This document shows, piece by piece, positions 26,040 through 33,803 of a stretch of DNA of 38,374 nt. Under the pieces are notes generated by a model. That model made no database searches. It was given only the letters and a program-made list of their open reading frames with translations, and was not told the origin of the DNA. The stretch covers positions 1 through 38,374 of the forward strand of contig NZ_JACKSH010000134.1 of the NCBI RefSeq assembly GCF_025821625.1, in the 5' to 3' direction. Numbering within the stretch: position 1 is the stretch's first letter; each line of letters begins with the position of its first letter. A program made the position numbers and the translations under genes. The stretch comes from Mycolicibacterium pyrenivorans (GTDB lineage Bacteria > Actinomycetota > Actinomycetes > Mycobacteriales > Mycobacteriaceae).

Positions 26040-27383
26040 TCAGCAGGTGAAGAGGCAGGTGTTGCGGACTTGGGTGTTGTTGATCATGGTGATGACGGTG
26101 CTGCCGCCGGGCGGTACGGCGCGTACGCCGCCGCCGCAGAGCCCGGTCGGGGTCATGAAGGCGGCCCACAGCGCGAACCACTCGGAGCGGGCACCGGTCC
26201 CCGGTTCGATCACCGTCTCCACGTTCGGCTGCACGATCTCCTGGACGAGGCTGCCGGTCTGCGTGCTCGCCGCCAGCGCCTCCCGCCAGGTACGGGCGTC
26301 CACTTCCCGCCCGATGAGGACACCCTCGCCGCCGGACAGCCCAGTTGGCTTGAACACCAACTGCTCTCGGCGCTGCATGCACTCGGCGATGAACCGCTCA
26401 TCCGCTTCGGGGCCGCGCCGGCCGAGCATGCGGCTCCACGGCAGCACCCGCTCGATCACCGCGCGCTCCTGCGCCGAGAACGCCGAGGCGTCCTCGGCGA
26501 ACTCGGACAGCATCGCGAGCGTGCCCTTGTTCCCGAACACGTTGGTCGGCGTCCACACCACCGCGGTGCCGTTCTCGTGGGCGCGGAACACCGGCTCCAT
26601 CAGCGCGTCGCCGTCGGGATGGGCGAGCATCTCCTCGAGCCCGTAGTAGCGCAGGATCACGTCGATCGCGGTGCCGTGGAGGTACGGCTTGCCGGAGCGG
26701 AAGGTCAGGTCGCTGATCTCACCGACCCGGCAGTCGATGCCCTGCGCGGCGAGCAACTCCCCGATCGCCCGCCGCTGGTCGCCGTAGGTGGCCATCCCGC
26801 CGGGCCCCTCCAGCACCGCGACCACGGGCTCGCCGGCGCCGATTGCCTTGCCCGCGTTGCGCAGCGCCGCGGCCAGGTCCCCGCTCATGTCCAGGTAGCC
26901 CAGACCGTGTTCGGCGGCGAACTCGGCGAAGGCCGGGATCCGTAGGTAGGCCTTCGGCAGCGGGCCGACCATGTCCAGGCCGCCGAGCGCGCTGCCGATG
27001 TTGAACTCGAGCAGCTTGAACGACGCGCCGTCGTAGTAGGTGTCGGCCCGTCCGTACAGCGGCGGGGGGCCGTCGCCGAGCAGCCGGCGCATCCAGGCCC
27101 CGCGCCGGACGTCAATGCCGAGGGCAGCGCGGAACCGGTCGAAGTCTCCGTCGAAGCAGCGCTGCGGCAGCGAGGTGACCAGATCGAAGATGGTGACGAG
27201 ATCCCTTCCGAAGGCTCGGAATTCGGTCTCGTCGACCATGACCGGACGGGGCAGCAGCCTCGGCCACGCAGCACGCATGGTCTCCGACACGTCGAGCTCG
27301 GCCAGTGCCCCGCGCAGCCCGCTCATCGGAGTAGCGCATTCGGCCAGATAGGCCTCGGTGACGCGGTTCGCGCGTGCCGACAT
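26040..27383 (-). CDS. ATP-grasp-fold protein, third ligase candidate
   Basis: A 447-residue protein that I cannot place in a named family. The C-terminal third has ATP-grasp features: LVFKPTGLSGGEGVLIGREV, GSLVQEIVQPNVETVI, then CGGGVRAVPPGGSTVITMINN. The middle contains SFKLLEFNIGSALGGLD and EGPGGMATYGDQRRAIGELL, as in circularly permuted or glutathionylspermidine-synthase-like ATP-grasp proteins. It ends in NTCLFTC with a C-terminal cysteine. ATG 27383 has TTGGAGG 6 nt upstream. It lies 33 bp after the MFS gene in operon 2. Peptide or amide ligation is inference. Confidence 0.65.
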   Translation of the reverse strand: MSARANRVTEAYLAECATPMSGLRGALAELDVSETMRAAWPRLLPRPVMVDETEFRAFGRDLVTIFDLVTSLPQRCFDGDFDRFRAALGIDVRRGAWMRRLLGDGPPPLYGRADTYYDGASFKLLEFNIGSALGGLDMVGPLPKAYLRIPAFAEFAAEHGLGYLDMSGDLAAALRNAGKAIGAGEPVVAVLEGPGGMATYGDQRRAIGELLAAQGIDCRVGEISDLTFRSGKPYLHGTAIDVILRYYGLEEMLAHPDGDALMEPVFRAHENGTAVVWTPTNVFGNKGTLAMLSEFAEDASAFSAQERAVIERVLPWSRMLGRRGPEADERFIAECMQRREQLVFKPTGLSGGEGVLIGREVDARTWREALAASTQTGSLVQEIVQPNVETVIEPGTGARSEWFALWAAFMTPTGLCGGGVRAVPPGGSTVITMINNTQVRNTCLFTC

Positions 27384-27416
27384 GATTGCCTCCAAGGTGT
27401 GAAAAATCAGACGGGC

Positions 27417-28685
27417 TCAGACGGATGACAGTGCTTGTGCCGCGGCACGCGCTGGGCGGCGGTCGAGGATCACCCGGTACTGCATGAGGATCACCACGCC
27501 GAAGAGCAGGTAGATCCCTGCCATCCCGAGGGTGCTCAGGACCGCGCTCAAGCTGATCAGCAGCGAGTTGACCACCTGACCGAAACGGATGTGCAGGTAG
27601 TACGCGGCCATGTACCGGGGCCGGCCTTCCTCGGGCGCCAACTCCGCCAGCAGCCCCTGCTGTACCGGCGTGTTCATCAGCTCGCCAAAGGTCAGCACCA
27701 CGACGGCGAGTAGCAGCAACCAAGCCGTGTTGGTGACCGCCAGCACCGCGAAGCCACCCGCGTACAGAGCGATGCCCGCGAAGACCCGGGCCCGGTCTGG
27801 CAGCTGCCGGAGCAGCGAATTGACCTTCAGCGCGAGCAGCACGACCAGGATGGTGTTCACCGCCTTGAGCACGCCGAGCATCTGGACGCCGTGGACGTCG
27901 CCGAACGGGAACACGTACTGGACCCCGAAGTCGTTCGACAGCCGGATGCCGATCGAGGTGCTCAGCTGTCCTTCTAGTGTCAGCACGAGGGTGGCGACGA
28001 TGATCAGCCTGCGAAATGTCGAGTCGGCGAGCACTACCTTGTATCCCTCGGCGAACTGAGCCCAGCCGCGGAGCTTGGCCGGCGCGTCGGCACGCGACCC
28101 CGGCTTCGACGCCGGCTTTGTCTCCGCTACCAGCAGTGTGGTGACGAGGAGCGCGAAGCCCATGCCGATGGCGCCGCCCAGGATCACCGTGCCGAAGTGC
28201 GAGCCGTAGAGGAAGCCGCCGAGCAGTGCGCCGCCGCCGAGCGCGACGTTGATCACCCAGTAGTTGACCGTGTAGACGTACTTGCGGTCCTCGGGCGGCG
28301 TGACGTCGATGATCGTCGAGTCGTTGGCCGGCAGCGCCATGTTGGTCCCGAACTTGACGACGGCGTAGCTGAAGTAGACCGCGAGCGGACCCCAGTCGGC
28401 GAAGTAGGCCACGGTCATCAGCACCAGGAAGGCGGTGCCGATGAGGTCCCCGACGATGAGGACGGGCCGACGTCCCCACATCTCTGACAGGTGACCGCCG
28501 AGCAGCATGCCGAAGACCGCGAACACGGCGAACAGCAGGATCAACGCGCCCGTGGTCGCGATCCCCACGTGGGCCGCGAGGTAGATCGCGATGAAGGTGA
28601 GGATCATCGCGTCGATCAACTTGTGGACGAACGCCAACCCGATCCTGACCCGGACGTTGCGGTGCAGCGCCATGAACTTCCTCAT
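27417..28685 (-). CDS. MFS transporter
   Basis: A 422-residue membrane protein with about twelve hydrophobic helices and the MFS signature between TM2 and TM3 (GGHLSEMWGRRPVLIVGDLIG). PANDSTIIDVTPPEDRKYVY follows helix 4, and a cytoplasmic loop rich in Lys, Ala and Arg lies near residues 190-215. It is likely an exporter for the island's product or a self-resistance pump, as the first substantial gene of operon 2; that role is inferred from position. ATG 28685 overlaps a 23-codon upstream ORF as ATGA and has GAGG 9 nt upstream. Confidence 0.9.
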   Translation of the reverse strand: MRKFMALHRNVRVRIGLAFVHKLIDAMILTFIAIYLAAHVGIATTGALILLFAVFAVFGMLLGGHLSEMWGRRPVLIVGDLIGTAFLVLMTVAYFADWGPLAVYFSYAVVKFGTNMALPANDSTIIDVTPPEDRKYVYTVNYWVINVALGGGALLGGFLYGSHFGTVILGGAIGMGFALLVTTLLVAETKPASKPGSRADAPAKLRGWAQFAEGYKVVLADSTFRRLIIVATLVLTLEGQLSTSIGIRLSNDFGVQYVFPFGDVHGVQMLGVLKAVNTILVVLLALKVNSLLRQLPDRARVFAGIALYAGGFAVLAVTNTAWLLLLAVVVLTFGELMNTPVQQGLLAELAPEEGRPRYMAAYYLHIRFGQVVNSLLISLSAVLSTLGMAGIYLLFGVVILMQYRVILDRRPARAAAQALSSV

Positions 28686-28753
28686 CGGGCCACGACCTCA
28701 GAGCGGTGCCGGGTCTTGGGGGTCACCGTCTCCGGGAACACATATGCAGGCAT
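28682..28753 (-). CDS. Putative 23-residue leader peptide ORF
   Basis: A short ORF beginning at the ATG that terminates shared leader copy C, at the same distance (96 nt) as the AMP-ligase start in copy A. It ends TGA overlapping the MFS ATG by 4 bp. The peptide contains PETVTPKTRH, very like PETVSSKTRH near the C-terminus of the ATP-grasp ligase at 7329-8615, with matching DNA. There is no Shine-Dalgarno, so translation would need a leaderless mRNA. It may be a real peptide, a coupling ORF or the remnant of a deleted ATP-grasp gene. The same frame is open upstream to a GTG at 28873 (63 codons). Confidence 0.4.
   Translation of the reverse strand: MPAYVFPETVTPKTRHRSEVVAR
28701..28740. other. 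40-bp segment matching the ATP-grasp gene at 7486-7525
   Basis: Aligned by eye without gaps, 32 of 40 bases agree between 28701-28740 and 7486-7525, including GGTCTTGG and a 13-base run TCACCGTCTCCGG. Both encode the PETVxxKTRH segment on the minus strand in the same frame. Similarity stops on both sides. It may be a fragment left by loss of a duplicated ATP-grasp gene behind the shared promoter. Confidence 0.55.
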
Positions 28754-28849
28754 GAGAAGAATTGTCGTGAGCGCGCAGAGGTCCCGTAATCGCCGGCAAG
28801 CCAGATTCCGCTTGTCGAGGAGAAAGATGTTCCTATCCGCGGGGTAAGC
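28751..28849 (-). promoter_or_regulatory. Shared leader element, copy C (MFS operon)
   Basis: On the minus strand from 28849 the copy matches copy A at about 47 of the first 64 bases without gaps, most strongly at GCTTACCCCGCGGA, GGAATCTGGCTT and CCGGCGATTACG. The stem GGAA/TTCC of A and B is GGAA/TTTC here, still pairable as RNA. The candidate core is TTACGG, 17 bp, GACAAT, then 7 bp to ATG 28753. It precedes the whole of operon 2. Confidence 0.68.
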
Positions 28850-28933
28850 ACCGGGTTCGTCAGTGTGCTGCACCTCCGCGGCGTGCCGATTGCCGCCAGG
28901 ACAAATCGATCTTGACAGGAGGCGCCACGCAAA

Positions 28934-28963
28934 CGGCCCGCCACCCGGTCGGGTGACGGGCCG
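28934..28963 (-). terminator. Hairpin downstream of the WGxxGxxG gene
   Basis: A near-perfect inverted repeat: CGGCCCG and CACCC on one side pair with GGGTG and CGGGCCG on the other around a GGTC loop, with one mismatch. It begins about 19 bp after the stop codon of the minus-strand gene ending at 28982. There is no U-tract, as is common for mycobacterial intrinsic terminators. It also insulates operon 2 from upstream transcription. Confidence 0.7.
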
Positions 28964-28981
28964 CCTCGCAGCTGTGTCGGA

Positions 28982-29254
28982 TTAGACGCGGGACGCGTTG
29001 CCCGGGCCGACCGTCCCGGCGGGGCGGGCCACCGTCTTGTCGTCACGGCGCTTGAGGCCCAACAGCCCGACGAGGCCGAGCAGACCCGCGAGTCCCCACA
29101 GTCCGGTGTTGTCGCCGTCGTCCTCGGCCTCGGGCTGGGCCAGGGTCGTGGTGGTCGCCGGCACCGGGCTCTCGTAGGTGGCGGCATGCGCGACTCCCGC
29201 TCCGCCGAAGGTCAACGCGCTGGTAACGCCAAGAATTGCCACAGCTTTTCGCAT
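28982..29254 (-). CDS. Small WGxxGxxG-type membrane-anchored exported protein
   Basis: A 90-residue protein. It starts with a signal peptide (MRKAVAILGVTSALTFGGAGVAHA, cut expected after AHA at about 24), followed by a short Thr/Pro and acidic linker (EAEDDGDNTG). A Gly/Leu-rich helix WGLAGLLGLVGLLGLKRRDD at about 53-72 with a basic stop-transfer follows. This WGxxGxxG-KRR layout is a known bacterial C-terminal sorting or anchor-like region. ATG 29254 has GGAG 7 nt upstream; starts at 29266 and 29302 are in frame but fit the signal peptide worse. The function is unknown. A palindrome lies just upstream. Confidence 0.75.
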   Translation of the reverse strand: MRKAVAILGVTSALTFGGAGVAHAATYESPVPATTTTLAQPEAEDDGDNTGLWGLAGLLGLVGLLGLKRRDDKTVARPAGTVGPGNASRV

Positions 29255-29274
29255 TTGATTCTCCATCGTTGATT

Positions 29275-29287
29275 GGTTCAGTGAACC
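29275..29287. promoter_or_regulatory. 13-bp palindrome GGTTCA-G-TGAACC
   Basis: A perfect 6-bp inverted repeat with one central base lies 21 bp upstream of the WGxxGxxG start codon, where an operator would block transcription or translation. No regulator gene is adjacent. Confidence 0.4.
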
Positions 29288-29691
29288 GGTGACGAGGACC
29301 ATGGGCTGTAGTCCTCACAGAAGCGCGACGGTGGACCCGTCCCCGACGAATCGACACCGCTTCCCCGTCGCTCGCTCTCAGATACCCGGCGTCGGCGTCA
29401 CCAAACGGAAATATCTGCACCGGTCTGCCCGTCAGCATCGCGAAGGCCCCCGAGACGTTGAATGGTGTCCAGCGCGTTGCCGCGCAGGTCGGGATGATCG
29501 AAGCCGGCTCGGCGACGGAATTGCCGAAGTGGGCGCACTCGACGAGAAAGCCTTGGAGAGCCTCGGATACTCGGGTTTCACCCATTTGCTGCTCGCGGGA
29601 TGGATCAACAGAACCCAATGGTCACGGTAACGTTTCAATCGCTGTGACGATTTAACTATTTGCTCACCACTCCCCCCGCCGATGCGCTTGA
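29288..29691. other. Divergent intergenic region without a supported gene
   Basis: About 400 bp between the start regions of the minus-strand WGxxGxxG gene and the plus-strand DUF4185 gene. Open frames cross it on both strands but none has a domain, a good ribosome site or codon use clearly better than its rivals. The last 60 bp before 29692 are AT-richer (for example TTTAACTATTTG near 29650) and probably hold the promoter of the DUF4185 gene. I see no repeat or RNA gene. Confidence 0.6.
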
Positions 29692-31869
29692 ATGGCCACG
29701 ACGACGGGGGTTCGAACACGGCTGGATCTAAGGGGTTTCATGGGTGCCGCAGCGTACGTCGGTCGAGTCGGCGGTCTGGCCGTCGCGCTGGGCATCGGAT
29801 CAGCGATATTTGCAGGCCACGGGGTGGCATGGGCCGAGGAGACCGGCTCGTCGCCGTCGAAGACGACGGCCTCAGCAACGTCAGCCAGCGACAAGTCGGA
29901 CCGCGATACGTCAGCCAGCGACAAGTCGGACACGGCCGACAGCAGCGCGACGGCTGAGGAAGCCGACGCCGACGAGCCAGAAGCGGAGCCAGAGGACGAG
30001 GCGGAGGAGCCGGCGGCCGAGGCTGAGCCGGAGGCCGAGGCCGACCCGGACCCGGAGCCCGACCCGGAAGCCGAGGCCGACCCCCAGCCCGACGACACCG
30101 GCGAGCCGGAGCCAGAGGACGAGGCCGCCCCGGAGCCTGAGCCGGAGCCCGACGACACCGACGAGCCCGAGCCCGAGACTCCCTCGAAGCCCACCACGTC
30201 GAACAGAACCCCGACCTTTACAGAGGACACCTCCACAGCCGAGAAAACGACAACCCCGACCGCGACGAAGCCCAAGCCCGCCGAGACATCGGACGACCCC
30301 GCGGTTGCACCGCAGAAGCCGACGAAGGTCGCGGTGTTCGCCAGCGCCGACACGCTGGCCACGGCGAACTCGACGACGGTGTCGCCGCGGGTGTCGGCCC
30401 TGCTCTCGACGCCGACCACAACCCAACAGCCGCCGAAGCCCAACATCGTCACCGCGGTGGTGAACGTCGTGAACAGCATGCTGGACTGGGCGCGTCAGAA
30501 GGCTGACCCCACCCCCGGCAGTGCGCCGCAGCCACCGTTCATGTGGGCGTTGATGTCGTTCGCCCGGCGCGAGCTCGAGAACCTCTTCGTGTCGCGCACC
30601 ACGACGACCGCCGCGCGCACCACCGCCGTGGCGCCCACCAGCCTCGCGCTGGCGGACGACCAAACAGCCGTCACCGCAGCCGCATTGGTGCCGTACTCGC
30701 CGTGGCTGAACCCTCAGGTCAGCCCGTCGACGAACTTCGTCAGCTGGGTGACAGGCAAGTACGTCTACGGCGACAAGACGTTGGCCAACACCTACAACCG
30801 GTTCCAGGTTCACGGCACCGACGTGGGCGTCATGTGGGACAACGGCATGGTCGACGACCCGAGCACCCCCGACATCAATGAGCATCAGGTGCTCATCGCG
30901 GTCGGCGACACCTTCGGTTCGGCCAACATGACCGGCCGGTGGATCTACAACACGTTGTTCCGCAGCTCCGACGACGACCTGTCCGACGGCATGACGATCC
31001 CCGACGGGGAATGGTTCAACGGCAACATGTTCGGCGGGGCGCCGCTGTCCGGTCCGACGCAGGCGCGGCCGATCATCGACCGTCCGTCCTGGGCGCCCAA
31101 CTCGGTGACACTCATTCCGACAGCGGGTGTCTCGCTGCCCACCGAGGTCACCGAGGACACTCCCTTCGGCACGATTCAGTACGTCAGCTTCATGTCGGTG
31201 TCGAAGTGGGGCACGGCGGGCCGCTGGACCACGAACTACTCGGCGATCGCGTACTCGACCGACAACGGCGAGAACTTCACCGTCGCACGGGGAAGCGTCC
31301 GCTACAACTCGTTCTTCAGCTCCAACCGCAACTTTCAGCAGTCGGCGTTCGTCATGGGCGACGACGGTTACGTGTTCATGTACGGCACGCCCAACGGCCG
31401 CCAGGGCGCTGCGTACCTCGCGCGCGTCGCCCCCGACGACATCCTCAACGTGAGCAGGTACGAGTACTACAAAGCGGCTTCGACGGGTTGGTTCCGCACC
31501 ACCCCGGCCAAGTGGGTCGTGGGGAACCCCAGGTCGGCGTCGGCCATCATCGGCAAGTCCGGATCCAGAACCCAACCCGGCTACACCGTCAGCGAGATGT
31601 CGGTTCAGTACAACGAATACCTGCAGAAGTACATCGTGCTCTACGGCGATCAGAACAACAGCATCGTGATGCGGACAGCCGACACTCCCGAGGGCGCCTG
31701 GTCGGAGGCGACGGTGCTCATGAGGCAGCAGACCGGCGGCATCTACGCGCCGATGATGCATCCCTGGTCGCCGTCGACGCTCGGGACCGGAACCGATCTC
31801 TACTGGAACCTGTCGCTGTGGTCGGACTACAACATCATGCTGATGCGCACCGACCTCACCCAGCTCTGA
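29692..31869 (+). CDS. Exported DUF4185 protein with acidic Pro/Glu-rich linker
   Basis: A 725-residue secreted protein. A long signal sequence (about 1-48, hydrophobic GGLAVALGIGSAIFAG, ending HGVAWA) is followed by a low-complexity acidic stretch (about 55-170) rich in Glu, Pro, Asp and Ala with EPEPE/DPDPE repeats. A Thr/Pro linker follows. The C-terminal 390 residues resemble the mycobacterial DUF4185 domain, a likely beta-propeller or glycosidase-like fold: VGDTFGSANMTGRWIYNTLF, GTIQYVSFMSV, FVMGDDGYVFMYGTP and SEMSVQYNEYLQKYIVLY. The function is unknown, but a cell-surface role is likely. It converges on the VanX-like gene with a 4-bp gap. Confidence 0.82.
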   Translation: MATTTGVRTRLDLRGFMGAAAYVGRVGGLAVALGIGSAIFAGHGVAWAEETGSSPSKTTASATSASDKSDRDTSASDKSDTADSSATAEEADADEPEAEPEDEAEEPAAEAEPEAEADPDPEPDPEAEADPQPDDTGEPEPEDEAAPEPEPEPDDTDEPEPETPSKPTTSNRTPTFTEDTSTAEKTTTPTATKPKPAETSDDPAVAPQKPTKVAVFASADTLATANSTTVSPRVSALLSTPTTTQQPPKPNIVTAVVNVVNSMLDWARQKADPTPGSAPQPPFMWALMSFARRELENLFVSRTTTTAARTTAVAPTSLALADDQTAVTAAALVPYSPWLNPQVSPSTNFVSWVTGKYVYGDKTLANTYNRFQVHGTDVGVMWDNGMVDDPSTPDINEHQVLIAVGDTFGSANMTGRWIYNTLFRSSDDDLSDGMTIPDGEWFNGNMFGGAPLSGPTQARPIIDRPSWAPNSVTLIPTAGVSLPTEVTEDTPFGTIQYVSFMSVSKWGTAGRWTTNYSAIAYSTDNGENFTVARGSVRYNSFFSSNRNFQQSAFVMGDDGYVFMYGTPNGRQGAAYLARVAPDDILNVSRYEYYKAASTGWFRTTPAKWVVGNPRSASAIIGKSGSRTQPGYTVSEMSVQYNEYLQKYIVLYGDQNNSIVMRTADTPEGAWSEATVLMRQQTGGIYAPMMHPWSPSTLGTGTDLYWNLSLWSDYNIMLMRTDLTQL

Positions 31870-31873
31870 CGAT

Positions 31874-32539
31874 TCAGACGACAGGCACGTCCGGAATCGG
31901 TCGATCCACGGCGGCGCCCGGACCGTCGAAGTGCCACCACTCGCCGGAGTACACCGTCAGGCCTCCTGCGGTCATCGCGTCCCGCAGCCGTGCCCTGTTG
32001 GCCTGCGCGGCCGGGCTGACGCCCTCGGTCGCGTCGGCATGGCTGCGGGGTGAGAAGTCGTCGAAGCCGGTCCCCATGTCCACCGGGCCCTTCGCGTCGG
32101 CCAGCGTCACATCCACCGACCGGCCCGCCACGTGGCTGCGCGCATACGGACCCGGGCGCGCCACCCAGGCGGGGTCGGGAACCGCCTCGAACATCGCCAC
32201 CTGAACGTCGTACGGCCGATAGCAGTCCCAGAAGACGAGCCGTTCCCCGCCGCGGCGCAACAGATCCGCGGCGACGACGAGTCCCTGTGCCAGGGTTTCG
32301 TGTACCAGGCAGCGGGCACCTGCCGGATACAGCGGGACGCCGACGAAGTTGTCCGCCGTGGCATAGCGCAGGTCGATCACGGCATCCGGAACGACGCTGC
32401 GCACGTCCACGAACCCTGCCGCACGGGCCTGGTCGGAGACCGGCGGGACGGGCGACGCCGACGCGTCCGTGCTCGTTGCGGCCGCGAAGCCGATGACCGA
32501 GCAGCACACCGCGAGAATCCGCCGAGCAGCGACCATCAC
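31874..32539 (-). CDS. D-alanyl-D-alanine dipeptidase (VanX family), exported
   Basis: A 221-residue zinc peptidase of the VanX/peptidase M15D family. Metal and catalytic motifs are present: SHVAGRSVDVTL (SxHxxGxxxD) and EWWHFD (Glu and His). YRPYDVQ carries the conserved arginine. An N-terminal hydrophobic segment (ILAVCCSVIGFAAATSTDASA) indicates secretion. It probably cleaves D-Ala-D-Ala in peptidoglycan turnover and does not by itself indicate vancomycin resistance, since no VanH/VanA partner is present. The start is at 32539 or the adjacent ATG at 32536. It is divergent from the XdhC gene across 58 bp. Confidence 0.88.
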   Translation of the reverse strand: MMVAARRILAVCCSVIGFAAATSTDASASPVPPVSDQARAAGFVDVRSVVPDAVIDLRYATADNFVGVPLYPAGARCLVHETLAQGLVVAADLLRRGGERLVFWDCYRPYDVQVAMFEAVPDPAWVARPGPYARSHVAGRSVDVTLADAKGPVDMGTGFDDFSPRSHADATEGVSPAAQANRARLRDAMTAGGLTVYSGEWWHFDGPGAAVDRPIPDVPVV

Positions 32540-32597
32540 TGCACTGTAGAGGGCGCCGCCACGGGTGCGGGCCGACTAGCGGGCATACACTGCGCTC

Positions 32598-33719
32598 GTG
32601 CGCGACGTGCTCGAGGAGTTGCTGGCGGTCTGGCGGGCCGGCGGCACCGCGGGGTTGTCCACCGTCGTGCGCACGATGAGGTCCGCCCCCCGGCCACCCG
32701 GCGCCGCGATGGTGGTCTGCCCCGACGGCAGCGTGGCGGGCTCGGTGTCCGGCGGCTGCGTCGAGGCCGCCGTCTACGAGGTCGCCAACGACGTCGTGGC
32801 CACCGGCCGCCCGGACCTGCAGAGCTACGGGGTCAGCGACGACGACGCGTTCGCGGTGGGCCTGACATGCGGCGGCACCATCGAGGTGTTCACAGAGCCG
32901 GTGTCGCGCAGCACCTTTCCGCAGCTGCAGGCCGTCGCCGACGACATCGCCGCCCATCGACCGATCGCCGTCGCGACGGTCATCGAACACCCCGACTCGC
33001 GCAGGCTCGGCATGCGGTTGATCGTCGGGGCGGATTCGACGCAGGGCTCGGTGGGCTCCGAGCGTGCCGACGCGGCCGTCGCCGACGACGCCCGTGGGTT
33101 GCTCGCCGCCGGGCGGTCGGCCGTCCTGTCGTACGGACCCGACGGCCAGCGACAGGACGCCGGGATGGAGGTGTTCGTCGCCGGCCATGCACCCCGCCCG
33201 CGGATGCTGGTGTTCGGCGCCATCGACTTCGCCGCCGCCCTGGCGCAGCAGGGCGCTTTCCTGGGCTACCGGGTGACGGTGTGCGACGCCCGGCCGGTGT
33301 TCGCGACCGCGGCGCGCTTCCCCGCCGCCGAGGACGTGGTCGTCGAATGGCCCGACCGCTACCTCGCCGCCCAGGCCGCGCTGGGCGCCATCGACGAACG
33401 CACCGCGATCTGCGTGCTGACCCACGACCCCAAGTTCGACGTGCCCGTCCTCGAGGTCGCCTTGCGCCTCCCCGCCGTCGGATACATCGGCGTGATGGGC
33501 TCGCGCCGCACACACGACGACCGGATGCGCAGGTTGCGCGACGCGGGCCTGACGGACGCGGAGCTGGCCCGCCTCGCCAGCCCCATCGGACTCGACCTCG
33601 GCGCCCGCACCCCCGAGGAGACGGCGGTGTCGATCGCCGCGGAGATCATCGCGCGCCGCTGGGGCGGACGTGGTCGACCGTTGACGGAGATGGACGGGCG
33701 CATCCACCACGAGGCCTGA
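32598..33719 (+). CDS. XdhC/CoxI-family molybdoenzyme maturation factor
   Basis: A 373-residue protein with both XdhC domains. The N-terminal part has AMVVCPDGSVAGSVSGGCVEAAV with the Cys involved in cofactor handling. The C-terminal Rossmann part has RMLVFGAIDFAAALAQQGAFLGYRVTVCDAR, CVLTHDPKFD, YIGVMGSRRTHDDRMRRL and SPIGLDLGARTPEETAVSIAAEI. XdhC proteins bind molybdenum cofactor and help its sulfuration and insertion into xanthine- or CO-dehydrogenase-type enzymes. The start is GTG 32598. It precedes the molybdoenzyme operon by 84 bp, consistent with serving that enzyme. Confidence 0.9.
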   Translation: MRDVLEELLAVWRAGGTAGLSTVVRTMRSAPRPPGAAMVVCPDGSVAGSVSGGCVEAAVYEVANDVVATGRPDLQSYGVSDDDAFAVGLTCGGTIEVFTEPVSRSTFPQLQAVADDIAAHRPIAVATVIEHPDSRRLGMRLIVGADSTQGSVGSERADAAVADDARGLLAAGRSAVLSYGPDGQRQDAGMEVFVAGHAPRPRMLVFGAIDFAAALAQQGAFLGYRVTVCDARPVFATAARFPAAEDVVVEWPDRYLAAQAALGAIDERTAICVLTHDPKFDVPVLEVALRLPAVGYIGVMGSRRTHDDRMRRLRDAGLTDAELARLASPIGLDLGARTPEETAVSIAAEIIARRWGGRGRPLTEMDGRIHHEA

Positions 33720-33803
33720 GACCACCGTGAGACAAAGATGGTGGAAATGTCGCTCTCGGATGCGATAACGTCACTCTCTAAGCCCTCAGGAGAGTGATGT
33801 GAA

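Noticed and set aside
7329..28981. Integrase, transposase, tRNA-edge attachment site or CRISPR array associated with the island.
   Set aside because: No such gene or flanking direct repeat is visible; the nearest tRNA is about 2.9 kb away and intact, so the mechanism of island acquisition cannot be read here.
29043..29618. 191-codon minus-strand ORF across the intergenic region and into the WGxxGxxG gene.
   Set aside because: It shares its 3' half with the better-supported gene in another frame, and no domain or ribosome site is seen.
29289..29630. 113-codon plus-strand ORF ending in LDEKALESLGYSGFTHLLLAGW.
   Set aside because: Only the last third looks protein-like; it has no start context, no family match I can name, and an overlapping open frame on the other strand.
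31874..32539. Vancomycin-resistance interpretation of the VanX-like gene.
   Set aside because: No VanH, VanA or VanRS neighbours are present; the exported single gene fits ordinary peptidoglycan dipeptide turnover.
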